Shown here in pieces: positions 6,876 through 13,098 of a DNA stretch of 17,023 nt. The position numbers and the translations under genes were made by a program. The notes below the pieces were generated by a model. That model was not told the origin of the DNA. It ran no database searches and was given only the letters and a program-made list of their open reading frames with translations. Within the stretch, counting starts at the first letter, position 1, and the number at the start of each line of letters is the position of its first letter. Source of the stretch: CAYLTX01 sp046545675 (GTDB taxonomy: Bacteria > Myxococcota_A > Bradymonadia > Bradymonadales > Bradymonadaceae); contig JBKGZI010000074.1 in the NCBI GenBank assembly GCA_046545675.1, forward strand, positions 1 to 17,023. The letters are read 5' to 3'.

Positions 6876-7108
6876 TGGCATATTCGTACGATGTTGTGAG
6901 CGAGACCCATGCAATCAAATGCGACCATGACCGGTGCGGCCGCCGATCGAATCGCTGCGCGTCCTATATGGATTTACTCCACTGGCTGGATGCAAATCGC
7001 TGGAACGTGGACCCGCAGGCGCTGACCGTTGACCCACAGAAGATTCCCGGCAACGCAGGCCCTTTGTCTGGCCTCCGCGCCCTTTGTCCAGAGCACGCTA
7101 AGCAATAA
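6875..7108 (+). CDS. Small protein with probable zinc-ribbon cysteines
   Basis: ATG 6875 overlaps the preceding TGA (TGATG). The 77-residue product has C16 and C21 (CDHDRC), C28, and a C-terminal CPEH (C71, H74), a split set of ligands that could hold one zinc. Between them is MDLLHWLDANRWNV, a helix rich in aromatic residues. Small phage proteins with this kind of split CxxxxC...CxxH layout are common hypotheticals, and I assign no activity. It is the last gene before the second promoter (7124-7151), so it closes the packaging/portal transcription unit. Confidence 0.55.
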   Translation: MAYSYDVVSETHAIKCDHDRCGRRSNRCASYMDLLHWLDANRWNVDPQALTVDPQKIPGNAGPLSGLRALCPEHAKQ

Positions 7109-7115
7109 ATCCGCG

Positions 7116-7151
7116 TGACACGCTTGACACGTCTTTTCTTGCCGCTACTCT
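7116..7151 (+). promoter_or_regulatory. Sigma70-like promoter for the capsid operon, with direct repeat
   Basis: TTGACA (7124-7129, perfect) lies 16 nt from TACTCT (7146-7151, matching TATAAT at positions 1, 2 and 6). The spacer is pyrimidine-rich. A direct repeat TGACACG (7116-7122 and 7125-7131, 2 nt apart) overlaps the -35 element and could be a regulator site. Transcription would begin near 7158 and give a roughly 40-nt leader for the protease gene. Confidence 0.55.
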
Positions 7152-7176
7152 AAACACAGAACCAACCTGACGTACC

Positions 7177-7190
7177 GGCCCGCACGGGCC
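7177..7190 (+). promoter_or_regulatory. Leader hairpin before the protease/scaffold gene
   Basis: GGCCC-GCAC-GGGCC is a perfect 5-bp stem with a 4-nt loop, ending 7 nt before ATG 7198. It occupies the place where a Shine-Dalgarno sequence should be, and none is visible (the intervening bases are ACCCAAT). Initiation here must use another mechanism or a weak site. Confidence 0.4.
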
Positions 7191-7197
7191 ACCCAAT

Positions 7198-8358
7198 ATG
7201 ACGCAAAACTCGGACGGGGCTCCGGCTGCCACGCAGCGCCTGGAGCAAGATGGCCGCCAACTCGGCGAGCGCGAGCAGATTTACGTTCACGCTCACGCGT
7301 TCGGCGAGGTGCGCCATCCGATCGGCGATTTTGTCGTCGATGATGCATTCGTGCGTGACCTCCAAGAGGGGTTCGCGCAGTTGACCGCCGCCGGGTACTT
7401 CCCGCCTGTCTTGCAGCAACACCGACCCGACAGCAAGGGCGACAAAGAGCCCAGGCCGCTGGAGAACGGCTTTAGCTTCGGGCGCATGTTCGACGTGGTG
7501 AGCACCAAAGAGGACCGCGCCCGCGAGTTGACCGACACCACTGGCGACCCGCTGACCGACACGCCCGGCGTGTGGTTTGGGCTGGACGTGCATTCGTGGG
7601 TCAAGTCGTGCGTCGACGAGGGGCTGATCGACAGCTGGAGCCCCAGCTTCTACGAAGACTGGACGCCGCCCCATCCCGAGCTCGGCGAGCGTATCAAGCT
7701 CGCGCCCCGGCACATGGCTTTCGTGTCAGTGCCCCACCAGAAAAATACCAAACAATCTTCGCCCCACTACGCTTTATACGAGCTGACCGAGGGGCTTGTA
7801 CACCTCAGCGAGGACGATATGGCCGACGAAGAGACCGAGACCGAAGACCAACCCACCGACAACCAGGACGGCGAAGGCGGCGATGAGATGGCTGCCAAAC
7901 TCGACGAGGTCATCGGGATGCTCAGCACCCTGATGGACGCGGTGAGCACCGACAACGCCGACGAGGACGAGAGCGAGGAGGCTCCCGAGATGAGCGAAGA
8001 AACGCAGGCCCTGGAAGCCCGCATCGAAACGCTCGAGGCGGCCAACCGCAAGCTGCGCGAAGAGCGCACCCGAGCGGAGTTGGCCGAGGCGGGCATCACC
8101 GACGAGGACACCCAGGACGAGCTCGTCGAGTTGTCCGAGACCGGCGAGCCCGGCGAGTTCGCCAGCGCTTTCCTCAAGGCCACCCCGAAGCGCACCGCCG
8201 GCCAGCAGTCCGAAAAGGGCAGCACCGGCAGCGCCCCGCGCAGCCTCTCCGAGGAACAGCGCGTCGAGAAAGTCGAGCGCGAGTTGTGCGAGGCGGACTA
8301 TGAGCGCGGATCAGTCGAGTTCGTCGCCGCCAAGCAAAAGCGCCTGAAGGCGTCCTGA
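7198..8358 (+). CDS. Mu gpI-like prohead protease with scaffold domain
   Basis: Predicted to help build the procapsid and then cleave head proteins and itself. Residues about 25-185 form a globular domain with FPPVLQQHRP (H75), a glycine/aromatic core (GVWFGLDVHSW) and SWSPSFYEDW (S147/S149). These are candidates for the His and Ser of a serine protease of the kind found in Mu-like I proteins; that catalytic assignment is inference. A long acidic linker (205-265) follows, then a coiled-coil segment (270-300, ALEARIETLEAANRKLREER) typical of scaffolds, and a basic C-terminal tail. The position right before decoration and capsid genes is the canonical one. ATG 7198 lacks a Shine-Dalgarno. The alternative is a scaffold without protease activity. 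Confidence 0.65.
   Translation: MTQNSDGAPAATQRLEQDGRQLGEREQIYVHAHAFGEVRHPIGDFVVDDAFVRDLQEGFAQLTAAGYFPPVLQQHRPDSKGDKEPRPLENGFSFGRMFDVVSTKEDRARELTDTTGDPLTDTPGVWFGLDVHSWVKSCVDEGLIDSWSPSFYEDWTPPHPELGERIKLAPRHMAFVSVPHQKNTKQSSPHYALYELTEGLVHLSEDDMADEETETEDQPTDNQDGEGGDEMAAKLDEVIGMLSTLMDAVSTDNADEDESEEAPEMSEETQALEARIETLEAANRKLREERTRAELAEAGITDEDTQDELVELSETGEPGEFASAFLKATPKRTAGQQSEKGSTGSAPRSLSEEQRVEKVERELCEADYERGSVEFVAAKQKRLKAS
7819..8358 (+). CDS. Possible nested, in-frame scaffold protein
   Basis: ATG 7819 (residue 208 of the protease/scaffold) begins MADEETETED, right where the globular domain ends, and is preceded by GCGAGGA (7808-7814). Translation from here would yield a 179-residue acidic protein made of linker and coiled coil only. 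This mirrors the nested arrangement known in Mu (gene Z within I) and lambda (Nu3 within C). Spacing to the ATG is short, and a second candidate start exists at 7888. Existence of the product is inferred. Confidence 0.4.
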   Translation: MADEETETEDQPTDNQDGEGGDEMAAKLDEVIGMLSTLMDAVSTDNADEDESEEAPEMSEETQALEARIETLEAANRKLREERTRAELAEAGITDEDTQDELVELSETGEPGEFASAFLKATPKRTAGQQSEKGSTGSAPRSLSEEQRVEKVERELCEADYERGSVEFVAAKQKRLKAS

Positions 8359-8372
8359 AGCTAATCACTCAC

Positions 8373-8412
8373 CGACCGTCGTGATGACGTGTCGACCCTG
8401 ACTAAGGGAGCA
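8373..8412 (+). promoter_or_regulatory. Leader cassette before the decoration gene
   Basis: It has two elements. First, a hairpin (8373-8394): CGACCGTC, loop GTGAT, GACG-T-GTCG, 8 bp with one bulged T. Second, ACCCTGACTAAGGGAGCA (8395-8412), in which CCCT can pair with AGGG over a GACTA loop, and AGGGAG (8405-8410) is the ribosome binding site 7 nt from ATG 8418. Both elements recur before the capsid gene. Confidence 0.7.
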
Positions 8413-8417
8413 AGACC

Positions 8418-8780
8418 ATGAACGCAGAATTTCACACCACCGGCGAGACGGCTGGCGGGTCCTTCAACCGCTACGCCGCCCTCAAGCTCGACAGCGGCGA
8501 TGTCGTCGAGACCACTGCGGCGACCGAGCACGTCTACGGATTCGCCCAGCACAGCGCCGACGATGGCGATCGGCTCGACGTGATCGCCCACGGCCCGACC
8601 AAGATGATCGCGGACGGGTCGATCTCCAAGGGCGATGTCCTCATGCCCGCCGCAGACGGCGCCGTCGAGGCCGACGATAGCAGCACATCGGGCCGCCACT
8701 TCTGCGGCCGTGCCCTCGAGGACGCCGACGACGGCGACATCTTCTGGGGCTTTTGCGACCCCGACAGCGTCTCGCAGTAA
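8418..8780 (+). CDS. Capsid decoration (cement) protein, DUF2190-like
   Basis: A 120-residue, all-beta-looking acidic protein, probably binding the outside of the capsid lattice to stabilise it. The pattern matches small DUF2190/cement proteins: an early NRYAALKLDSGDVVET, a VYGFAQHSADDGDRLDV strand, IADGSISKGDVLMPAADGAVE, and a terminal GRALEDADDGDIFWGF, the repeated G-x-A-x-x-x-A-D-x-G-D motif of this group. It lies directly before the major capsid gene and shares its leader cassette, as expected for partners needed in near-equal copy number. A strong ribosome binding site (AGGGAG) supports ATG 8418. Identity rests on pattern and position. Confidence 0.75.
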   Translation: MNAEFHTTGETAGGSFNRYAALKLDSGDVVETTAATEHVYGFAQHSADDGDRLDVIAHGPTKMIADGSISKGDVLMPAADGAVEADDSSTSGRHFCGRALEDADDGDIFWGFCDPDSVSQ

Positions 8781-8790
8781 TCACAATAAT

Positions 8791-8852
8791 CGACCGTCGT
8801 GATGACGGTCGCTGGCCTGCCTCGATGGCAGCCCACCCTGACTAAGGGAGCA
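8791..8852 (+). promoter_or_regulatory. Leader cassette before the major capsid gene
   Basis: A perfect 8-bp hairpin CGACCGTC-GTGAT-GACGGTCG (8791-8811) shares its first 17 nt with the hairpin at 8373. A second stem CTGCC-TCGAT-GGCAG (8817-8831) is inserted next. Then comes the same 18-nt ACCCTGACTAAGGGAGCA (8835-8852), placing AGGGAG 7 nt before ATG 8858. There is no U-tract, so termination is unlikely. Confidence 0.75.
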
Positions 8853-8857
8853 GCACC

Positions 8858-9766
8858 ATGGCAACCGACCAAAATACGATCCCCTCTCAGGTCGTCGAAG
8901 ACCTGCTCGAGGGGTTGACACGCGAGCCCGGCTCGTTGACCGATATGATGTGTGAACGGGTGCCGGTCGACGGCATCAAGGGTGCCATCCCGGTCGAGCC
9001 GTCCAGCTCGTCTCTGACGCGCGAATCGACCCACGGGCTGATCCCCGAGGGCGCGGTCGCCAAGCCCATCGACGAAGAACTCGACGATGTGGCCTACAGT
9101 TGCGGTCGCGCCACCGGCTTCGCGGTCATCCCCGACGGCACCGCCGACCAGGTCGACAGCGTCACCGGCACGAGCACGGTCCAGCGCCTGCTCAAAAAGT
9201 GCCTCGACCAGGTCCACCGCGACATGGACGGCGAGTTGAGCGACGTGCTCGACAGTGCCACGCTCAACGAGACGTTCGACGCCGACAGCGATGGCGGCGG
9301 TGAGTGGGACGATGACGCGTCCACCCCGCTCAAAGATTTCGACGACGCGCTCGACCTGGTGCCCGGAAGCGAGCTCGCCTATGTGGGCCGCACCGACTCC
9401 AAGAACCTGAAGATCCACCCCGACGTGGTTGCTGAGATCAGCAACTTTTCGGCGGGCTCTGCGAGCGCGGGCCAACTGGCCAGCCTGCTCCAGAACAAGT
9501 TCGGGTTCTCGAAGGTCATCGTCGGCAACGTGTTCTACTCGAACGCCGCCAACGAGGGCCAGAGCCTGAGCGTCGAATACGACCTCGAGGACATCACCTG
9601 GATCGGTCGCTCACGCGACCTGATTCTGGTCGAGAAGGGATCGATCGTGACCGAGCAGGGCCGCATTCTGGAGCGCCAGGCCGACGCGCTCATCCAGACG
9701 CGCCGGGTCGACATCCTGCGTCCTCACAAAGAGATGGGCCTGAAATTCACCACCACTACTACTTGA
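8858..9766 (+). CDS. Major capsid protein
   Basis: A 302-residue protein of a size and in a position typical for an HK97-fold major head protein, between the decoration gene and the connector genes. The N-terminus (IPSQVVEDLLEGLTREPGSL) is helical like an N-arm. The middle has CLDQVHRDMDGELSDVL, a spine-helix-like stretch, and later segments (KIHPDVVAEISNF, FGFSKVIVGNVFYSNAANEG, then VDILRPHKEMGLKF) look like the A-domain and C-terminal strand of Mu-type coat proteins. It carries no N-terminal delta domain, in line with a separate scaffold upstream. Its leader cassette predicts strong translation. Lineage within HK97-fold capsids is not resolved. Confidence 0.75.
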   Translation: MATDQNTIPSQVVEDLLEGLTREPGSLTDMMCERVPVDGIKGAIPVEPSSSSLTRESTHGLIPEGAVAKPIDEELDDVAYSCGRATGFAVIPDGTADQVDSVTGTSTVQRLLKKCLDQVHRDMDGELSDVLDSATLNETFDADSDGGGEWDDDASTPLKDFDDALDLVPGSELAYVGRTDSKNLKIHPDVVAEISNFSAGSASAGQLASLLQNKFGFSKVIVGNVFYSNAANEGQSLSVEYDLEDITWIGRSRDLILVEKGSIVTEQGRILERQADALIQTRRVDILRPHKEMGLKFTTTTT

Positions 9767-9779
9767 TAAAGGGCGCTAG

Positions 9780-10253
9780 ATGCCACGCAGACTAAAAGCG
9801 TTGGTCCGCTGGCCCAAGCGGGTGCGCGGTGTGGACCGGGTATGGTGGAAGCCGTACACCGTCCATACCGCGCCCGTGCGCTGGCTCAAACGCCAGCCCG
9901 CCCAGGTGTACGCGCCGGTCGACAAGTTCACCGGGGAGGTCGCCAAGGCGCCGGTCACCAAACTCAAAGCCGAGTGCAAGCGTGCAGGTCTTCCCATCGA
10001 CGGCGACGTCGACGCGTTGCGCGCCCGCCTGTTCGATCTGGTCGGTGAGACCTACGAGCCCGAGCCCGCCGAAGATGGCGACGAGGGTGACGTGCAAGCG
10101 CGCATCCGCAAGGCGCTCGACGAGGGCGACTACAACGACATGCGCGGCCTGTGGGCTGAACTATCCGACGAGTCCATCGGGCGGCCGACCAAGCAAGAGT
10201 GTGTCGACGCGCTGACCGCCATGCTGGAGGCCGACGATGGCGACCAGACTTAA
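9780..10253 (+). CDS. SAP-like domain protein in the connector region
   Basis: A 157-residue protein starting at ATG 9780 after AAAGGG (9770-9775). The N-terminus is basic and aromatic (RRLKALVRWPKRVRG, RVWWKPYTVH), while residues 58-88 (PVTKLKAECKRAGLPIDGDV followed by DALRARLFDL) fit the helix-loop-helix of SAP/HeH domains, which bind DNA or act as protein adaptors. The C-terminal half is acidic with a second similar helical hairpin (RGLWAELSDE, CVDALTAML). It lies just after the capsid gene, where small head-associated proteins are found. The function is inferred from the fold pattern and could be structural. Its end overlaps the next gene by 17 nt. Confidence 0.6.
   Translation: MPRRLKALVRWPKRVRGVDRVWWKPYTVHTAPVRWLKRQPAQVYAPVDKFTGEVAKAPVTKLKAECKRAGLPIDGDVDALRARLFDLVGETYEPEPAEDGDEGDVQARIRKALDEGDYNDMRGLWAELSDESIGRPTKQECVDALTAMLEADDGDQT
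10226..10244 (+). repeat. 19-nt gene-start repeat, copy 1
   Basis: GGAGGCCGACGATGGCGAC spans the ribosome binding site (GGAGG), a 6-nt spacer, the ATG at 10237 and the first two codons. An identical copy occurs at 10401-10419, serving the next gene. Confidence 0.8.
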
Positions 10254-10512
10254 AGCCGTGCTGTGGCGCAGGGGCGCAGGAAAGATCACCGACGCTGAGG
10301 GCAAGCAACTCAAAGGCACCGGCGACGAGGTGGGCCATTTTGAGCCCGAGCGCGCCGACCGCCTGAAGGCGATGGCGCTTGCCGAGCCCCACACCGACGA
10401 GGAGGCCGACGATGGCGACGACAGACTACGAAGTGACGGCGGCGGACGTGCAGGCGAAGCTCCCGCTGAGCAACCCGCTGACGGCGACAACGAAGCCGGT
10501 CTCGACGAGTGA
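10237..10512 (+). CDS. Hypothetical small protein overlapping the next gene by 101 nt
   Basis: ATG 10237 has GGAGG six bases upstream. The first 55 residues look like a genuine small phage protein (AGKITDAEGKQLKGTGDE, then VGHFEPERADRLKAMALAE). Without this gene, 10254-10411 would be a 158-nt hole in an otherwise packed operon. After residue 56 the sequence becomes low-complexity (TDEEADDGDDRLRSDGGGRA) where it runs out of frame through the first 34 codons of the connector gene. The N-terminus MATRLKAVLWRR echoes MPRRLKALVRWP of the preceding protein, suggesting an old duplication. Function unknown. Confidence 0.5.
   Translation: MATRLKAVLWRRGAGKITDAEGKQLKGTGDEVGHFEPERADRLKAMALAEPHTDEEADDGDDRLRSDGGGRAGEAPAEQPADGDNEAGLDE
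10401..10419 (+). repeat. 19-nt gene-start repeat, copy 2
   Basis: An exact second copy of GGAGGCCGACGATGGCGAC, with the ATG at 10412 in the same position within the repeat. A looser relative occurs at 14243-14260 at the tape measure start. Confidence 0.8.
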
Positions 10513-10837
10513 CGTCGACGAGTTCATTGACGACGCCGACAGTCAAATGTCTGGCGTTCTCAGGAATGCGGGTATCTCGCTCGACGACCTCGACGACGAC
10601 ACCACCCGCCAGGTGCAAGAAGCCATCAAGAATTACGCGGCGGCGCAGGCGCTCAGTGCGCTGAATGTGCGCGGGCAGTTGCAATCGCAGATGATGGACC
10701 AGTGGCGCGAGGTGTACCAGCGATACCAGCAACGACCGCAGCTTTTGACCAAGCGCGTCACGCGCATCAAGCACAACGTCGACACCGATGACAGTGCCAC
10801 CACCGCCGGCTTTGTCGGCAGGGATTACAAGTACTGA
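10412..10837 (+). CDS. Head-tail connector protein
   Basis: A 141-residue protein, mostly helical after residue 32. The arrangement is that of small connector/adaptor proteins (gp6/DUF1320-like) that dock under the portal: YEVTAADVQAKLP, then VDEFIDDADSQMSGVLRNAG, then a long helix RQVQEAIKNYAAAQALSAL and a terminal helix (DQWREVYQRYQQRP). I chose ATG 10412 over the upstream ATG 10379 because of the GAGGAGG at 10399-10405 and because the extra residues (PSPTPTRRPT) look like a shadow frame. The stop overlaps the next ATG (TGATG). Family assignment is by pattern and position. Confidence 0.65.
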   Translation: MATTDYEVTAADVQAKLPLSNPLTATTKPVSTSDVDEFIDDADSQMSGVLRNAGISLDDLDDDTTRQVQEAIKNYAAAQALSALNVRGQLQSQMMDQWREVYQRYQQRPQLLTKRVTRIKHNVDTDDSATTAGFVGRDYKY

Positions 10838-11370
10838 TGCCCGCTCAAGTCGACTACATCATCAAAGGGAGCCCGCGCGCAGAGGATGCGCTCAAGCGCT
10901 TCATGGCGCACATCAACGGGTTTGAGAAACTGGGCCCTCAGATGCATCGCTACCTTCGCAAGGTGGCCCGTCGGACGTTCTCTACAGAGGGCCGGGAGAT
11001 CGGCGAGTCGTGGCCCTGGTACACCGGCAGCGAGACCCTTTACGGAATCATCAAGCACAAGTTGGTGGCCGGAACCGTGGTGGGCAGACGCGGACAGCAG
11101 GCGGTCCAGCTTCTTCGCTGGAAGCCCGGCCAGGAGCGACTGTTCCCATCAGTGGTCAGCGCTCGTCATCCCGAGCACGTCTGGCACACAGACAACCAGA
11201 GTTTCACCTTCGGAACCCGTGTGCCTTACGCCCGCAATCACCAGGAAGGCAAAGGGCGCGGCCCGTGGTGGGCGGGGTTTCCGAAGATCAAGCAGCGTCG
11301 CTTTCTGGGCCTGTCTCGCAAGCACGTCGCCGAGATCCGGCGCATGATTTCTCGATTCATAGGCATCTAA
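10837..11370 (+). CDS. Mu gpG-like tail completion / virion morphogenesis protein
   Basis: A 177-residue basic protein resembling Phage_tail_S/Mu gpG-type proteins, which act at the head-tail joining step. The diagnostic part is C-terminal: FTFGTRVPYARNHQEGKG (about 124-141), followed by PKIKQRRFLGLS, equivalent to the FGTxxPYAxxHQ...RPFLGLS signature. The N-terminal helical region (EDALKRFMAHINGFEKLGPQ) is also typical. Conserved residues are intact. Placement after the connector and before the terminator-position protein agrees. It is coupled to the preceding gene by TGATG. Confidence 0.78.
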   Translation: MPAQVDYIIKGSPRAEDALKRFMAHINGFEKLGPQMHRYLRKVARRTFSTEGREIGESWPWYTGSETLYGIIKHKLVAGTVVGRRGQQAVQLLRWKPGQERLFPSVVSARHPEHVWHTDNQSFTFGTRVPYARNHQEGKGRGPWWAGFPKIKQRRFLGLSRKHVAEIRRMISRFIGI

Positions 11371-11372
11371 AG

Positions 11373-11975
11373 ATGGCGAGCATCCCCACATCGGCAGCAC
11401 GCCAGCGGGCCATCGACCGCATCATCGAGGTGATGCAGGCCGAGTACGAAAACGAGATCGCTGCGACCGTGACCGAGTTCGAGCAGACAAGCGGCCAACT
11501 CGATGATCTGTACATGCCCGCGCCGGGAAGCGACGCGTATTTTTACCACCCCGACGACCCCGACAGCGACAACGCGGAGCCGGTGCCGCATCCGGTGGCG
11601 GTGTTTTTTGTGGCCGACAGCCCCAGACAGCTCCGCACGACCGGCAGCGGCGGGCCGAACTTCAAGATCGAATACCGCGGCTTTCAGCTCAACGTGATCG
11701 TGATGATCCGCAAGGAGCCCAACGAGCCGATCACCAGAAACGGCGAGGCGCTATCAGACAACGGCGTGCTGAAACTGCGCGCCGAGATCTACACCGGGGC
11801 GCTCATCAACTGTGTGAGCAAATACGCCTGCTCGAGCAACGAGATCCACAACATCATCATGCAGGACGACGACGCCGACCTGACGTTTTTGGGTGAGAGC
11901 CTGGTGGGTGTGGGCGGGGCGGTCTTCGAGATTGAGCAGAAAACCAAGACGCCGACCAAGCGACCACTACCGTAG
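11373..11975 (+). CDS. Unknown neck/tail-terminator-position protein
   Basis: A 200-residue acidic protein starting at ATG 11373, two bases after the previous TAA. The frame is open far upstream but that part is a shadow of the gpG-like gene. It starts with a helix (RQRAIDRIIEVMQAEYENEI) and continues with alternating strands (HPVAVFFVADSP, YRGFQLNVIVMIRKEP, AEIYTGALINCVSKY). The order connector, gpG-like, this gene, tail tube is where a tail terminator is normally encoded, and the helix-plus-sheet layout is compatible, but I do not recognise the family. Weak ribosome binding site; probably translated by coupling. Confidence 0.55.
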   Translation: MASIPTSAARQRAIDRIIEVMQAEYENEIAATVTEFEQTSGQLDDLYMPAPGSDAYFYHPDDPDSDNAEPVPHPVAVFFVADSPRQLRTTGSGGPNFKIEYRGFQLNVIVMIRKEPNEPITRNGEALSDNGVLKLRAEIYTGALINCVSKYACSSNEIHNIIMQDDDADLTFLGESLVGVGGAVFEIEQKTKTPTKRPLP

Positions 11976-11987
11976 CACCTCACAGGC

Positions 11988-12023
11988 GCGCCGCGAGGGC
12001 GCTCCGATTTGACTTAGGGAGCA
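11988..12023 (+). promoter_or_regulatory. Leader cassette before the tail tube gene
   Basis: A hairpin GCGCC-GCGAG-GGCGC (11988-12002, 5 bp) is followed by TGACTTAGGGAGCA (12010-12023), one mismatch from the TGACTAAGGGAGCA before the decoration and capsid genes. AGGGAG (12016-12021) sits 6 nt from ATG 12028. The hairpin sequence itself differs from the CGACCGTC stems. Confidence 0.65.
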
Positions 12024-12027
12024 CGAT

Positions 12028-13098
12028 ATGAGCCTGATGTTCAACAACCAGAATCGCTACCTGTGGTCCTCAGCATCGAGCTACGGCGACGACGCCGTCG
12101 AGGATAACGTGCTCGACACCGATGCTGACCGCATCTGGCAGGACGTGCGTAACATCGACATCACGCCCACAGGCGAGGTGGTCCACGTCCCCAGGCAGCG
12201 CGGGTCCGCCGCAGGAAACAAGCACGGGTTCATCAAGGGCATGTGTGAGGTCAGCGGAGAGGTGCCCCTGCAGCCGTATATCTCGGCGTCTGATCAGATC
12301 TCGTATAACGACGCCATCTTGAAGATGATGAACTTCGAGCCGGATCTGAGCGTCTCCGACGAGGCGACCTACACGCTCAAGACCAAAGCGCAGGCCGACG
12401 CGACCATCTACAAGTATTTGCGCAACGTCGAGGGCGACAAGCAGCGGCTTTTGACCGCCATTGGCACCCGCGCGAACGGGAATTTCACATTTGAAACCAA
12501 CGCCGAGCCGATCATCGGCATCGACAGCGGGCTCGCACGCTACAACGCGCTGACCGACCCCGCCGAATTTATCGACACCGACGGGGCAGCCGCGCTGCTC
12601 AAAGACGGGTCGACGACGGTCACCGCACTGAGCACCGGCGAGGAGAAGTTTGCCGACGTCGACCCGTTGATGTGTAGCGGGATGACGCTGACCGTAGGCG
12701 GCACCGAGCACACCGTCAGCGCCACGAACCTAGATCTGGCCTGGACCGTCGACACCATCGAGGCGATCACCGGCGACTCGACCCTGCGCAAGGTTATCCT
12801 TACGCGCGACGACAGCGACAGCCGCCCCAACGGCTCGTTCTCGCTGGTCGACTTCACCGACGCGATCCTCAACGACATCATCACCAAATACCAAAACGGC
12901 GAGGAGCTCGCGCTGGTGCTAACCGCCGACAACGGCACCGATCAGATCACGATGACCATGGGGCAAGTCCAACTCGGCGTGCCCGAGGCGGGCAGCAACG
13001 GCAACTTACGCCAGTACGACATTCCTTTTCATCTGAACGGAGACTGGAGCGATCTGGCGGGCGACAATGACATTTCGCTCCTCTTCGATGCGGTCTAA
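12028..13098 (+). CDS. Major tail (tube) protein
   Basis: A 356-residue, beta-rich protein predicted to polymerise into the tail tube. The opening region (NRYLWSSASSYGDDAVED, IWQDVRNIDITPTGEV, VPRQRGSAAG, KGMCEVSGEVPLQPY) matches what I know of Phage_tube_2-like tail proteins, where the tube strands start with a conserved design of this kind. The insert at about 195-285 (VTALSTGEEKF, TLTVGGTEHTVSA) may be a surface domain, since it interrupts the tube-like fold before NGSFSLVDFTDAILND resumes. No sheath gene precedes it, which favours a non-contractile tail. Strong AGGGAG site and shared leader fit high expression. Confidence 0.68.
   Translation: MSLMFNNQNRYLWSSASSYGDDAVEDNVLDTDADRIWQDVRNIDITPTGEVVHVPRQRGSAAGNKHGFIKGMCEVSGEVPLQPYISASDQISYNDAILKMMNFEPDLSVSDEATYTLKTKAQADATIYKYLRNVEGDKQRLLTAIGTRANGNFTFETNAEPIIGIDSGLARYNALTDPAEFIDTDGAAALLKDGSTTVTALSTGEEKFADVDPLMCSGMTLTVGGTEHTVSATNLDLAWTVDTIEAITGDSTLRKVILTRDDSDSRPNGSFSLVDFTDAILNDIITKYQNGEELALVLTADNGTDQITMTMGQVQLGVPEAGSNGNLRQYDIPFHLNGDWSDLAGDNDISLLFDAV

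Noticed and set aside
8373..8852. CRISPR-like array from the repeated hairpins
   Set aside because: There are only two hairpin copies separated by a full gene, with no regular spacers and no Cas genes.
8534..9475. Antisense open frame of 313 codons over the decoration and capsid genes
   Set aside because: It mirrors the codon bias of the two + strand genes and shows no domain signature. The + strand assignments are well supported.
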